DNA of 64,000 bases from Solimonas sp. SE-A11 (lineage in GTDB: Bacteria > Pseudomonadota > Gammaproteobacteria > Nevskiales > Nevskiaceae), in assembly GCF_030345715.1 (NCBI RefSeq), contig NZ_JAUASX010000008.1, forward strand, positions 1-64,000, written 5' to 3'. The notes under the pieces are model-generated. The model was not told the origin of the DNA, did no database searches, and worked only from the letters and a program-made list of their open reading frames with translations. Made by a program: the position numbers and the translations under genes. Of this stretch, positions 44,870-53,502 are shown one piece after another (position 1 is the stretch's first letter; each line of letters starts with the position of its first letter).

Positions 44870-46603
44870 ATGAGCAACACCAGCTTCGACCAGCAATTCG
44901 ACGTCGTTGTCGTCGGCTCCGGCGGCGGCGGCATGACCGCGGCGCTGTGTGCACAGTCGCTCGGCCTGTCGGCCGTGGTGATCGAGAAATCCGACAAGTA
45001 CGGCGGCACCTCCGCGGTGTCCGGTGGCGGCATCTGGATCCCCAACAACGACGACATCGCCCGCACCGGCGGCAGCGATTCCTACGAGGAAGCGCTGACC
45101 TACCTCAAGACCATCGTCGGCAACGAGGTCCCGCAGGAACGTATCGAGGCCTACCTGAAGAACGCGCCGGAAATGGTGCGCTACATGGCCAAGACCTTCG
45201 GCGTGAAGTACCGCAACGTGCCGAAGTACCCGGACTACTACTCCAACCGTCCGGGTGGCAAGGACGGCTGGCGCTCGATGGAGCCGGTGGACTTCGACGC
45301 CTCGCTGCTCGGCCCCGAGTTCGACCGCCAGCGCGAGTCCTTCAAGGGTACGCTGCTGATGGGGCGCATCGCCATGAACCAGGTGGAGGCGCACAAGCTG
45401 TTCTCGCGCGGCCCGGGCTGGATCCTGCTGACGCTCAAGATGCTGCTCAAGTACTGGCTCGACATCGGCTGGCGCCGCAAGACCCACCGCGACCGCCGCC
45501 AGGTGCTCGGCCAGGGCATGGTGTCGACGCTGCGTTACGCCATGCTGCAGAAGAACGTGCCGCTGGTGCTGGAGTGCGGCATGGAGTCGCTGATCGAGGA
45601 AAACGGCCGGGTAGTCGGCGTCAACGTCGTGCACCGCGGCCGCAAGCTGCGCTATGGCGCGCGTCGTGGCGTGATCCTGGCCTGCGGTGGCTTCGAGTCC
45701 AACCAGGCGATGCGCGAGAAATACCTGTCGCAGCCGACCAAGGTGGAGTGGACTGCCGCCCCGCCGATCAACCAGGGCGACGGCATCCGTGCCGGCCAGT
45801 CTCTGGGCGCCGCCACCAAGCTGATGGACAAGGTCTGGGGTTCGCCCACCGTGCGCAAGCCGGGTGCCGACCAGCAGATCACGCTGTTCATCGAGCGCGG
45901 CATGCCGGGCTGCGTCGCCGTCAACGCCAAGGGCAAGCGCTTCGCCAACGAGGCGGCGGCCTATCCGGATTTCCGTGACGCGATGTACGCCGACAACGCC
46001 AAGGGCAACGGCTGCGTGCCGGCCTGGCTCGTGTTCGACGCCACCTTCCGCTACAAGTACCCGATGGGCATCTTCCTGCCGGGCCAGATCGAGCCGGACG
46101 CGCGGCTGCCGGCCGACTGGCTGGACAAGGTCTACTACCGCGCCGACAGCATCGACGTGCTCGCCGGCAAGATCGGCGTGGACAAGGCCGGCCTGGCCGA
46201 GACCGTGGCCAAGATGAACGAATACGCCAAGAGCGGCGTGGACCCGGAGTTCGGCAAGGGCAGCATCCCGATCGACCGCTACTACAGCGACCCCAGCGTG
46301 AAGCCCAACACCTGCCTGGGCCCCATCGTCAAGGCGCCGTTCTACGCCGTGCCGATGTACCCCGGCGAGATCGGCACCAAGGGTGGCCTGGATGTGGACC
46401 CGAAGGCGCGCGTGCTGCGCGAGGACGGCAGCGTCATCGCCGGCCTCTATGCCATCGGCAACACCTCTGCTGCGGTGATGGGCAGCACCTACCCCGGTGC
46501 CGGCTCCACGCTGGGCCCGGCGATGACCTTCGGCTATATCGCTGCGCGTGATATCGCGGAGTCGGCCAAGGCGGAGCAGCCCAGGATCGCGGCCGCGGCC
46601 TGA
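44870..46603 (+). CDS. FAD-dependent 3-ketosteroid dehydrogenase-like protein (KstD family)
   Basis: The 577-residue flavoprotein has the FAD motif DVVVVGSGGGGMTAALCA near residue 10 and KYGGTSAVSGGGIWIPNN, both typical of the fumarate reductase/KstD family. The C-terminal YAIGNTSAAVMGSTYPGAGSTLGPAMTFGY strongly recalls 3-ketosteroid delta-1- (or delta-4(5-alpha)-) dehydrogenases, with the catalytic tyrosine/glycine region. No heme domain or signal peptide is present, so it is cytoplasmic. Next to an HsaA-like gene, it supports a steroid-ring degradation role. The ATG at 44870 has an AAAGGAA site; upstream codons lie in the repeat. Confidence 0.85.
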   Translation: MSNTSFDQQFDVVVVGSGGGGMTAALCAQSLGLSAVVIEKSDKYGGTSAVSGGGIWIPNNDDIARTGGSDSYEEALTYLKTIVGNEVPQERIEAYLKNAPEMVRYMAKTFGVKYRNVPKYPDYYSNRPGGKDGWRSMEPVDFDASLLGPEFDRQRESFKGTLLMGRIAMNQVEAHKLFSRGPGWILLTLKMLLKYWLDIGWRRKTHRDRRQVLGQGMVSTLRYAMLQKNVPLVLECGMESLIEENGRVVGVNVVHRGRKLRYGARRGVILACGGFESNQAMREKYLSQPTKVEWTAAPPINQGDGIRAGQSLGAATKLMDKVWGSPTVRKPGADQQITLFIERGMPGCVAVNAKGKRFANEAAAYPDFRDAMYADNAKGNGCVPAWLVFDATFRYKYPMGIFLPGQIEPDARLPADWLDKVYYRADSIDVLAGKIGVDKAGLAETVAKMNEYAKSGVDPEFGKGSIPIDRYYSDPSVKPNTCLGPIVKAPFYAVPMYPGEIGTKGGLDVDPKARVLREDGSVIAGLYAIGNTSAAVMGSTYPGAGSTLGPAMTFGYIAARDIAESAKAEQPRIAAAA

Positions 46604-46620
46604 AGTCTCGTGTGAACCTG

Positions 46621-46653
46621 AGCCCGGTCTTCGAGAGAAGACCGGGCTTTTTT
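46621..46653 (+). terminator. intrinsic terminator after the KstD-like gene
   Basis: AGCCCGGTCTTC at 46621-46632 pairs perfectly with GAAGACCGGGCT at 46637-46648 around GAGA, then six Ts. Confidence 0.93.
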
Positions 46654-46729
46654 GTTGACCGCTTCACGCGCCGCGGGCGGGGGCTTAACCTAGCGGCTGT
46701 TCCCGTTGCCCGGACCTGCCGGATACCAC

Positions 46730-47071
46730 ATGAAACTCCCCCGTCTCCTCCTGTCCCTGCTGGTGCTGGCGACGCTGCCGGCGCAGGCTGCCAAGACCTA
46801 TTCCCCGGGCGAGCTCAAGCTGATGATCCCGCTGGGCAACTACCCGGCCGAGGGGCCCGTGACGCGGCAGGAGACCCACAAGATGAGCCGGGAGGAGTGC
46901 CTGGCGCGTTCCGACAAGCTGTCCAAGTCGGCGTCGTCGGTCTCGCCTTCCGTGCGGCTGGTGGATACGCCGCAGCTGCGCAGCACCAAGGTCTGGGGCG
47001 GCGACGGCGCCATGCTCATCAACTGCCCCGCCGCGGGCGGCATGGAACTGAAGCGCTCGTCATACCGGTAG
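46730..47071 (+). CDS. small secreted hypothetical protein
   Basis: The family was not recognised. The 113-residue product has a clear Sec signal peptide (MKLPRLLLSLLVLATLPAQA, cleavage after about residue 20). The mature part is short and basic, with two cysteines (in REECLARS and LINCPAAG) that could form one disulphide. A serine-rich stretch (SKSASSVSPS) lies in the middle. It follows a strong terminator and has no clear operon partner. Confidence 0.65.
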   Translation: MKLPRLLLSLLVLATLPAQAAKTYSPGELKLMIPLGNYPAEGPVTRQETHKMSREECLARSDKLSKSASSVSPSVRLVDTPQLRSTKVWGGDGAMLINCPAAGGMELKRSSYR

Positions 47072-47141
47072 CGTCAGCAGGGCGGTCCCTGGGGTCTGCC
47101 GCTACTGCTAGTCTGTAGCCCTGGCCCCCAGGGAGTGCGCC

Positions 47142-48083
47142 ATGTCCCGGCAGATCCACATCGAACAGCGCGGCCGTGTGCTGCTGGCCACGCTGGACAA
47201 TCCCCCGCATGCGCTGATGGGCGCCGGCATGGTCGCGGAACTGGACCAGCTGGTGGGCCATGCCAGTGACGACGACAGCATCGGCGCCGTGGTGCTGACC
47301 GGCGCCCACCCGGAGCGTTTCATCGCGCACTACGACGTGCGTGAACTGCTGGCACTGGCGCGCAGCGCGCCGGCCCTGCCCGAATCCCTGGCCAAGGCCA
47401 GCATCGGCGCCATCGGCGCGCTGGAGCGGATTCCGGGCAGTGGCAGCCTGCTGGAACACACGCCGGCCGCCGGCCTGTCGCAGCTGCGCGGCTTCCACGA
47501 CACCCTGAATGGCATCGGCCGCAGCGGCGCGGTGTTCATCGCCGCGATCAACGGCGTGGCGCTGGGCGGCGGCTGCGAGCTGTCGCTGGCCTGCGACCTG
47601 CGCCTGATCAGCGACGACGGCCTGATCGGCCAGCCCGAGATCCTGCTGGGCATCCCGCCCGGCGGCGGCGGCACGCAGCGCCTGTCGCGCCTGATCGGCC
47701 GCGGCCGTGCGCTGGAGCTGGTTCTGGAAGGCCGCGCGGTGCCGGCGGACGAGGCGGAACGCATCGGCCTGGTGCACCGCGTGCTGCCGCGCGCGCAACT
47801 GCTCGACGAGGCGCTGGCCACGGCCGAGCGTCTGGCGCGTCGTTCCAAGCCGGTGGTCGCCGCCTGCAAGCGGGCGGTGCTGGAGGGCGGCAACCTGCCG
47901 CTGGAGATGGGCCTGAAGATGGAGCAGGCTGCCTTCGTGTCCTCGCTGGGCCACAAGTCCACGCAGCGGGCCATGGAGGCCTACATCGCCGAGATGCAGA
48001 GCAGCGGCGACGTGGCCGCCGCCAATCCGGAAATGCGCGATCGGCTGGTGGATGGCACGTTCATCGACTTCAACAAGCCTTAG
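47142..48083 (+). CDS. enoyl-CoA hydratase/isomerase family protein
   Basis: The 313-residue crotonase-fold protein has both usual catalytic glutamates: one in GGGCELSLACDLR and one in GQPEILLGIPPGGGGTQRL. The oxyanion-hole glycines are present. Hydration of trans-2-enoyl-CoA in beta-oxidation is the likely role, but the length (about 50 residues over typical) reflects an N-terminal segment and a longer acyl-binding loop around residues 60-110. A GGGAG site lies before the ATG. Substrate unknown. Confidence 0.85.
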   Translation: MSRQIHIEQRGRVLLATLDNPPHALMGAGMVAELDQLVGHASDDDSIGAVVLTGAHPERFIAHYDVRELLALARSAPALPESLAKASIGAIGALERIPGSGSLLEHTPAAGLSQLRGFHDTLNGIGRSGAVFIAAINGVALGGGCELSLACDLRLISDDGLIGQPEILLGIPPGGGGTQRLSRLIGRGRALELVLEGRAVPADEAERIGLVHRVLPRAQLLDEALATAERLARRSKPVVAACKRAVLEGGNLPLEMGLKMEQAAFVSSLGHKSTQRAMEAYIAEMQSSGDVAAANPEMRDRLVDGTFIDFNKP

Positions 48084-48157
48084 CCCGCGCGTTCCGTCCA
48101 AGGCGGCCCGGCGCAGTCTTGCTAGGCTTCGCGTCTTCACCAATGGGGATTCCAACC

Positions 48158-49363
48158 ATGACGCTGCGCGTCCTGCTGCTGTTGCCGCTGTTTGCCGTGC
48201 TGGTGGCTTGCTCCCGCTCCGAGGGGCTCGGCGAGTCCGCCGGGGGAGTCAACGTCGGCGACGTGCCCGCGGCCGAGTGGCAGCCGCTGCCGCCGGCCCC
48301 GGCGGTCAGCACCGAGGTGCAGGCCGCGCGCGACCGCATCCTGGGTCCCGAGGCTACCGATCCGGCGACGGTGAAGCTGTGGTGGTACGGCGTCTCCAGC
48401 TTCATCGCCTCGGCCGGCGGCCACCTGTTCCTGTTCGACGCCTGGGAGTCGGTGGGCCTGCAGGAGGACTACGTGCCCATCGGCCGCGAGGAACTGGTGG
48501 CGATCCAGCCGGAGGCGATCCTGATCGGCCACGGACACTTCGACCATGCTGCCGACGCCGGCTACGTGGCCGGCCATACCGGTGCCGCCCTGGTGGCCGG
48601 GCAGACCGTCTGCAACACCGCGCGCGAGCGCGCGGCGCAGCTCGGTGCCATGGCCGCCTTCCCCTGCGTGGTGCTGGGCAGCCGCGAGTCACCAGGGCCG
48701 GGCGCACTGCAGCAGCTGCGCCTGTGGCGCGACCTGCCGCCGCTGCGGGTGCTGCAGCACATCCACTCCGCGGTCGACCCCTCCGACCTGCTGACCGGCG
48801 GCCTGCCGCTGATCTTCGTGCCACAGGTGCTGAGCTTCCTGGAACACCTGAATACCGACCCGCGCGAGATCGCCGGCTTCGTGCAGTCGCTCACCGACGA
48901 CGGCCTGCTGGGCCAGCCCGAGGGCGGCACCTGGGCCTATCACCTGCGCGTGGGCGATTTCAGCCTGCTGTGGCACGACTCCACCGGTCCCATTGGCGAC
49001 GAGGAGCCCCAGGGGCCGGCGGTGCAGGCGGCGCTGGATGGCTTCCCCGGCTGCGTCGACGTGCAGGTGGGGGCCATCGTCGGCTTCGGCATGGTCACCA
49101 GCGGCCTGCGCGACTCCACGCTCTACGTCGCCAGCGCCCACCCGCAGCTGTTCCTGCCCAGCCACCACGACGCCTGGGCGCCGGTGCTGGGCGGCGGCGC
49201 GGCGGCCTACGAGACGCAGTGGCGCAATGCCCTGGCCAGCCTGGAAAACCCGCCGGAGCTGGACTACCTGCGCGATCCCGAGGACTACATGAAGCCACGC
49301 GTGTTCCGCGTGGACGATCCGCGCTGGAAAGTGCCGATGCCCGGTTCATCCTGCGCCGGCTGA
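48158..49363 (+). CDS. metallo-beta-lactamase-fold lipoprotein
   Basis: The 401-residue product starts with a lipoprotein signal peptide ending in lipobox LVAC. The metal-binding motif HGHFDHAAD (HxHxDH) lies near residue 127, and the later PEGGTWAYHLRVGDFSLLWHDS and ASAHPQLFLPSHHDAW segments supply further potential ligands. The fold covers hydrolases such as lactonases, phosphodiesterases and lipid-processing enzymes, so the substrate is not assignable. An in-frame TTG at 48119 was rejected because the ATG at 48158 begins a clean signal peptide. Confidence 0.75.
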   Translation: MTLRVLLLLPLFAVLVACSRSEGLGESAGGVNVGDVPAAEWQPLPPAPAVSTEVQAARDRILGPEATDPATVKLWWYGVSSFIASAGGHLFLFDAWESVGLQEDYVPIGREELVAIQPEAILIGHGHFDHAADAGYVAGHTGAALVAGQTVCNTARERAAQLGAMAAFPCVVLGSRESPGPGALQQLRLWRDLPPLRVLQHIHSAVDPSDLLTGGLPLIFVPQVLSFLEHLNTDPREIAGFVQSLTDDGLLGQPEGGTWAYHLRVGDFSLLWHDSTGPIGDEEPQGPAVQAALDGFPGCVDVQVGAIVGFGMVTSGLRDSTLYVASAHPQLFLPSHHDAWAPVLGGGAAAYETQWRNALASLENPPELDYLRDPEDYMKPRVFRVDDPRWKVPMPGSSCAG

Positions 49364-49390
49364 GGGTTTTTCCGCCCCTGCCTCTACTCC

Positions 49391-49419
49391 AGCCGGATCA
49401 GGCCGGGGCCTGTCCGGCT
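49391..49419. repeat. long palindrome before the SDR gene
   Basis: AGCCGGA and CAGGCC (49391-49404) are mirrored by GGCCTG and TCCGGCT (49407-49419), a 13-bp stem with one bulge. No T-run follows. It lies 43 bases before the SDR start and could be an operator or an mRNA hairpin. Confidence 0.5.
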
Positions 49420-49462
49420 GGCCGATAGTGCCTGCCACATAACAGGCATTCCGGAGAGAGAC

Positions 49463-50218
49463 ATGGCAAAGCTGCAGGGCAAGGTCGCGCTGGTCACGGG
49501 CGCAGGGCAGGGCGTGGGGCAGGGCATCGCGTTTGCACTGGCTTCCGAGGGCGTCGCGGTAGCCGTAACCGGCCGTACCAAGGCCAAGCTCGATGCCACC
49601 GTGCAGGAGATCGAGAAGCGCGGCGGCAAGGCGCTGGCGGTGGAGTGCAACGTGCGCGACGCGGCCTCGCTGGCGGCCTGCGTGGAGGCCGTGGTCAAGC
49701 ACTTCGGCAAGCTCAACATCCTGGTCAACAACGCCCAGGAGGTGCCGCTAGGCGCGCTCAACGACGTCAGCGACGAGGCCTTCGCCGCCGGCTGGGAGTC
49801 CGGCCCGCTGGCCAGCTTCCGCCTGATGAAGCTGTGCCATCCGCACCTAAAGGGCGACGGCAACATCGTCAACTTCGGCTCTTCCGCCGCCAAGCGCTGG
49901 GACATGGCCGGCTACGGCGCCTACGCTGCGGTGAAGGAGGCCATCCGCCAGCTCACCCGCGCCGCTGCCTGCGAATGGGCCCGCGACGGCATCCGCACCA
50001 ACGCCATCCTGCCGCTGGCCAACTCGCCGGCCATGGAATGGTGGACGCGCGAGCGCCCGGAGGAATCCGCCGCCTTCATCGCCACCGTGCCGCAGGCCCG
50101 CGTCGGCGACTGCGAGCAGGACATCGGACGCTTCGTGGTCGCGCTATGCTCCGACGACTCCCGCTACATCAACGGCCAGTCCATCGGCGTCGACGGCGGC
50201 CAGGCCCTCATCGCATAA
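49463..50218 (+). CDS. short-chain dehydrogenase/reductase
   Basis: The 251-residue protein is a classical SDR. The NAD(P) motif is TGAGQGVGQG near residues 12-21, NNAQ follows at about residue 92, and the catalytic serine and YxxxK appear in NFGSSAAKRWDMAGYGAYAAVK (in parts). The C-terminal GQSIGVDGGQ segment is normal. FabG-like and hydroxysteroid dehydrogenase roles are both possible. A GGAGAGAG site precedes the ATG. The crotonase gene follows after 12 bases, suggesting a two-gene operon for acyl-CoA or steroid conversion. Confidence 0.85.
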   Translation: MAKLQGKVALVTGAGQGVGQGIAFALASEGVAVAVTGRTKAKLDATVQEIEKRGGKALAVECNVRDAASLAACVEAVVKHFGKLNILVNNAQEVPLGALNDVSDEAFAAGWESGPLASFRLMKLCHPHLKGDGNIVNFGSSAAKRWDMAGYGAYAAVKEAIRQLTRAAACEWARDGIRTNAILPLANSPAMEWWTRERPEESAAFIATVPQARVGDCEQDIGRFVVALCSDDSRYINGQSIGVDGGQALIA

Positions 50219-50230
50219 GGAAAGCAACAC

Positions 50231-51004
50231 GTGAGCAGCAACGAATACGTCTCCGTCGAACGCGCCAACGGCGTCGCCACCCTCACGCTGCGCGCCATCG
50301 GCCGCATGCCGGTGCTGTCGCTGGCCTCCGGCAACGCGCTGGCCGATGCCGCCGACGCGCTGAAGGACGACAGCGAGATCCGCGTGGTAGTGCTGCGCGG
50401 CGACAACGGCCAGTTCTGCGCCGGCGGCGACATCGCTGCGATCCGCGACGCCCTGCCCGATCCCGACCGCCTGCTGGGCCCGATCATCGACGGCCTGCAC
50501 CGCACCGTGCGCAACCTGCGCGCGCTGCCGCAGCCGGTTATCGCCAGTGTCGCCGGCTCCGCCGCGGGCGGCGGCATGTCCCTGGCCGTGGCCTGCGACC
50601 TGATCGTGGCGGCCAGCAATGCGCGCTTCGTGGTGGGCTATCCGGCCCTGGGCACCTCCTCCGACGGCGGCCTCAGCTACACGCTGGCACGCCGCATCGG
50701 CGTCAACCGCGCCATGGACGTGATCCTGGCCCGTGGCCTGCTCGATGCGGTTACCGCCGAGGCCTTGGGCTTGGTGGCCAAACTGGCCGACCCGGCCGCG
50801 CTGGAGCAGGAGACGGCCGCCTACGCCGCCCTGCTGGCCAAGCAGCCGCCGCAGGTGCTGCGCGAGTTCAAGCAGCTGCTGGGCGATGCCGCCGAGCCGG
50901 AGCTGTCCGCGCGCCTGGACGCCGAGCGCGCGGCCTTCCTGCGCTGCGCCAGGACCGAGGATTTCGCCAAGCGGGTCAACGCTTTCCTTGAAAAGAAGAA
51001 GTAA
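50231..51004 (+). CDS. crotonase-fold protein lacking canonical hydratase glutamates
   Basis: This 257-residue protein has the crotonase fold with GQFCAGGDIAAI as oxyanion-hole loop. At the first catalytic glutamate position it reads GGGMSLAVACDL (methionine), and at the second YPALGTSSDGG (alanine). An aspartate in TSSDGG matches the one used by PaaG-type enoyl-CoA isomerases. A simple hydratase is therefore unlikely; an isomerase or another crotonase activity is more plausible. GTG start with AAGGAAA site. A terminator follows directly. Confidence 0.8.
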   Translation: MSSNEYVSVERANGVATLTLRAIGRMPVLSLASGNALADAADALKDDSEIRVVVLRGDNGQFCAGGDIAAIRDALPDPDRLLGPIIDGLHRTVRNLRALPQPVIASVAGSAAGGGMSLAVACDLIVAASNARFVVGYPALGTSSDGGLSYTLARRIGVNRAMDVILARGLLDAVTAEALGLVAKLADPAALEQETAAYAALLAKQPPQVLREFKQLLGDAAEPELSARLDAERAAFLRCARTEDFAKRVNAFLEKKK

Positions 51005-51046
51005 AAAAGCACGCCCTCTACCGCCAGTGGGAGAGGGCGTGCTTTT
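51005..51046 (+). terminator. intrinsic terminator after the crotonase gene
   Basis: AAAAGCACGCCCTCT at 51005-51019 pairs with AGAGGGCGTGCTTTT at 51032-51046. A/T tracts on both sides mean it could stop transcription in both directions. The stem is adjacent to the stop codon. Confidence 0.9.
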
Positions 51047-51328
51047 GCAGCTTTCCCGGCTTTCGACTATCGTGCGCGCCGCCATGCGTACGCAAACCCA
51101 CATTGCCATCAGCCTCCAGCCGCCCTGCCGCGTGGCGGCCTGCGTGCGCCTGGCATCGTTCGGCAAATCCAAAAAACAGCCTCTCGCCTGACGGGATGCT
51201 GTCCGTCGGCGCCGCCGACGGATCGCCTGCCTTGCCGTACCCCCTGCAGTCCCCGCAGTCCCTCCGCCGGCTCCGTGCCGATGGCCAGCGTCCCCGACGT
51301 CCGTCATCCATCACGACAGGAGCTTCAC
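51047..51328. other. intergenic region before the DapA-family gene
   Basis: No convincing gene in about 280 bases. One hairpin, TCCGTCGGC at 51202-51210 with GCCGACGGA at 51214-51222, has no T-run. A promoter for the downstream gene must lie here, but no clear boxes were found. Confidence 0.5.
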
Positions 51329-52204
51329 ATGACTGCTTTCCAGGGAATCTGGATCCCGCTGGTAACCCCCTTCCGGGAGAACCGACCCGACCTGGCCGCG
51401 ATGCAGCGGCTGGCGGAACACCTGCTGCACCAGGGCGTGGACGGCCTCATCGTCTGCGGCACCACCGGCGAACCGGCCACCTTGAGCGAAGAGGAGCAGG
51501 AGCGCGTGCTCGCCGCCGTGCTCGAAGTGACGCGGGGCCGCTGTCCCGTGGTCTTCGGCCTCGCCGGCCACGACACCGCGGCGATGCAGGCACGGCTGCG
51601 CGAGCTGGAGCCGCAGCCGCTGGCCGGCTGGCTGATCAGCGCGCCCTACTACACGCGGCCCTCGCAGGAGGGCATCCGCCGGCACTTCGAGGCCCTGGCC
51701 GGGGCCACGGAAAGACCCATCCTGCTCTACAACATCCCCTACCGCAGCGGCATTGCGATGGAGACCGGCACGCTCGGGGCCCTGGCGCAGCACCCGCGCA
51801 TCGTCGGCATCAAGCAGAGCGCCGGCAACGACCTGGAGCAGCTCTGCGCGCTGATCCGGGACACGCCGCTGCAGGTGCTCAGCGGCGAGGACGCGCTGAT
51901 CTTCACCTGTGCCTGCCTCGGCGGCCATGGCGCGATCGCGGCGGCGGCCCACGTCCGCCCCGACCTCTACCGCCGCCTGCTGGCCCATGTCCGCGCCGGC
52001 GAGCTGGAGGCGGCGCGGCGCATCCACTACGCCCTGCTGCCCTGGATCCGGCTGCTGTTCGCGGAGCCCAACCCGGCCCCGGTCAAGGCGGCCCTGGCCG
52101 CCATGGGCCTGATCACCGACGGCCTGCGCCTGCCGATGACGGAGGTGTCCGCCGGGCTGCGGCAGCGCATCGAGCAGGCGCTGCCGGCCATCCTGGCGCT
52201 GTGA
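51329..52204 (+). CDS. dihydrodipicolinate synthase (DapA) family aldolase
   Basis: The 291-residue protein is a class I aldolase-fold member, cytoplasmic. DapA hallmarks are kept: GTTGEPATLS, SAPYYTRPSQEGIRRHF, YNIPYRSGIAM with tyrosine and arginine, and the Schiff-base lysine in VGIKQSAGN. Together these favour 4-hydroxy-tetrahydrodipicolinate synthesis in lysine and DAP synthesis, but relatives handle other ketoacids, and no lysine gene is adjacent. The ATG at 51329 has a good AGGAG site. Confidence 0.82.
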   Translation: MTAFQGIWIPLVTPFRENRPDLAAMQRLAEHLLHQGVDGLIVCGTTGEPATLSEEEQERVLAAVLEVTRGRCPVVFGLAGHDTAAMQARLRELEPQPLAGWLISAPYYTRPSQEGIRRHFEALAGATERPILLYNIPYRSGIAMETGTLGALAQHPRIVGIKQSAGNDLEQLCALIRDTPLQVLSGEDALIFTCACLGGHGAIAAAAHVRPDLYRRLLAHVRAGELEAARRIHYALLPWIRLLFAEPNPAPVKAALAAMGLITDGLRLPMTEVSAGLRQRIEQALPAILAL

Positions 52205-52278
52205 CACTGCATACGGACGAGGCCAGGGGGCGGGGCGGGGGGCTAAGGTCGGAAGATACCTGAACGGAAAGCCAGTCC

Positions 52279-53502
52279 ATGACCAGCCCCGCCGCCGCCT
52301 TCACGCCGATCCAGATCGGCCCCCTGAAGCTGCGCAACCGCTTCATCAAGTCCGCCACCAACGAGGGCATGGCCAAGGGCGGCGTGCCCTCCAAGGCCCT
52401 GGTGGAGCATCACCGGCGCATGGCGGCCGGCGGTGCGGCGATGACCACGGTGGCCTACTGCTCGGTCAGCGCGGACGGCCGCACCTTCGAGGACCAGGTC
52501 ACGCTGGATGCGCCGAGCCTGCCGCACCTGCGGGCGCTGACCGATGCGGTGCACCGCGAGGGCGGCGCGGCCTGTGCGCAGATCACCCATGGCGGTGCCT
52601 TCACCTTCCTGCCGAAGCTGTCCAGCGGCTCGCCCTTCAGTTCCTCCGGCGGGTTCAATGCCGCCGGCGTGCTCAGTGGCCGCTTCTTCAAGACCGCGAT
52701 GAAGCGCGGCGACATGGACCGCATCGCCGCGGAGTTCGTCGCCGGTGCGCGCCTGGCGCAGCAGGCCGGTTTCGACGCGGTGGAGATCCACATGGGCCAC
52801 GGCTACCTGCTGAGCCAGTTCATCTCGCCGCGCTATAACCGCCGGCGCGACGAATACGGCGGCAATGCGACTCAGCGCACGCGCTACCCGGCGGAAATCC
52901 TGCAACGCGTGCTCGACGCCGTGGGCAAGGACCTGGCCGTGACCTGCAAGATTTGCGTCACCGAGGGCTACAAGGGCGGTGCCAGCGCGGCCGAGGCCGT
53001 CGACGTGGCCAAGGTACTGGAACGCTCGGGCGCCCACCTGCTGGTGCTCAGCGGCGGCATGAACGTGGAGGCGCCCTGGGCGATCTTCGGCAGCAACATG
53101 CCGGCCGCGGCGGTGGAGTCGGTGCAGAGCCCCATCATCAAGGTAGCCACGCGCATGATGCGGCTGTGGGAGCCCAAGCTCACGTTCCACGAGATGTATT
53201 TCCTCGAACACTCGCGCCAGGTGCGCGCGGCGGTGCGCATGCCGCTGGCCTATCTCGGTGGTGCCAAGTCCATCGCTGGCGTGGAGCAGGCGATGCAGGA
53301 TGGTTTCGACTGCGTGGTGATGGGCCGCGCGCTGATCCACGATCCAGGCCTGGTCAACAAGTTCGCCAGCGGCGAGGTCACCGTATCCGGCTGCAATGCC
53401 TGCAATGAATGCGTGTCGCAGATGTACACGCCCGGCGGCACGCGCTGCGTGCTGACGCAAAAGGCCAATCCCCAACTCAACCGCATTCCCGGCGCCGCAT
53501 GA
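52279..53502 (+). CDS. Old Yellow Enzyme-family oxidoreductase with C-terminal cysteine cluster
   Basis: The 407-residue protein is an FMN TIM-barrel enzyme of the OYE/2,4-dienoyl-CoA reductase group. It has the HMGHGYLLSQFISPRYN and RRRDEYGGN motifs and a late GRALIHDPGLV phosphate-binding segment. It ends with GCNACNECVSQMYTPGGTRC, which gives Cys-x2-Cys-x2-Cys-x11-Cys, close to the iron-sulphur motif of FadH-type reductases. The FAD/NAD domain that normally follows is absent, as the protein ends 15 or so residues later. An enoate or dienoyl reductase acting on steroid or acyl-CoA substrates is plausible. The stop overlaps the next SDR start. Confidence 0.83.
   Translation: MTSPAAAFTPIQIGPLKLRNRFIKSATNEGMAKGGVPSKALVEHHRRMAAGGAAMTTVAYCSVSADGRTFEDQVTLDAPSLPHLRALTDAVHREGGAACAQITHGGAFTFLPKLSSGSPFSSSGGFNAAGVLSGRFFKTAMKRGDMDRIAAEFVAGARLAQQAGFDAVEIHMGHGYLLSQFISPRYNRRRDEYGGNATQRTRYPAEILQRVLDAVGKDLAVTCKICVTEGYKGGASAAEAVDVAKVLERSGAHLLVLSGGMNVEAPWAIFGSNMPAAAVESVQSPIIKVATRMMRLWEPKLTFHEMYFLEHSRQVRAAVRMPLAYLGGAKSIAGVEQAMQDGFDCVVMGRALIHDPGLVNKFASGEVTVSGCNACNECVSQMYTPGGTRCVLTQKANPQLNRIPGAA

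Noticed and set aside
43532-45634. 700-codon leftward open frame across the HsaA-like and KstD-like genes
   Set aside because: It runs through two well-supported plus-strand genes and a REP-like repeat, with no recognisable motif.
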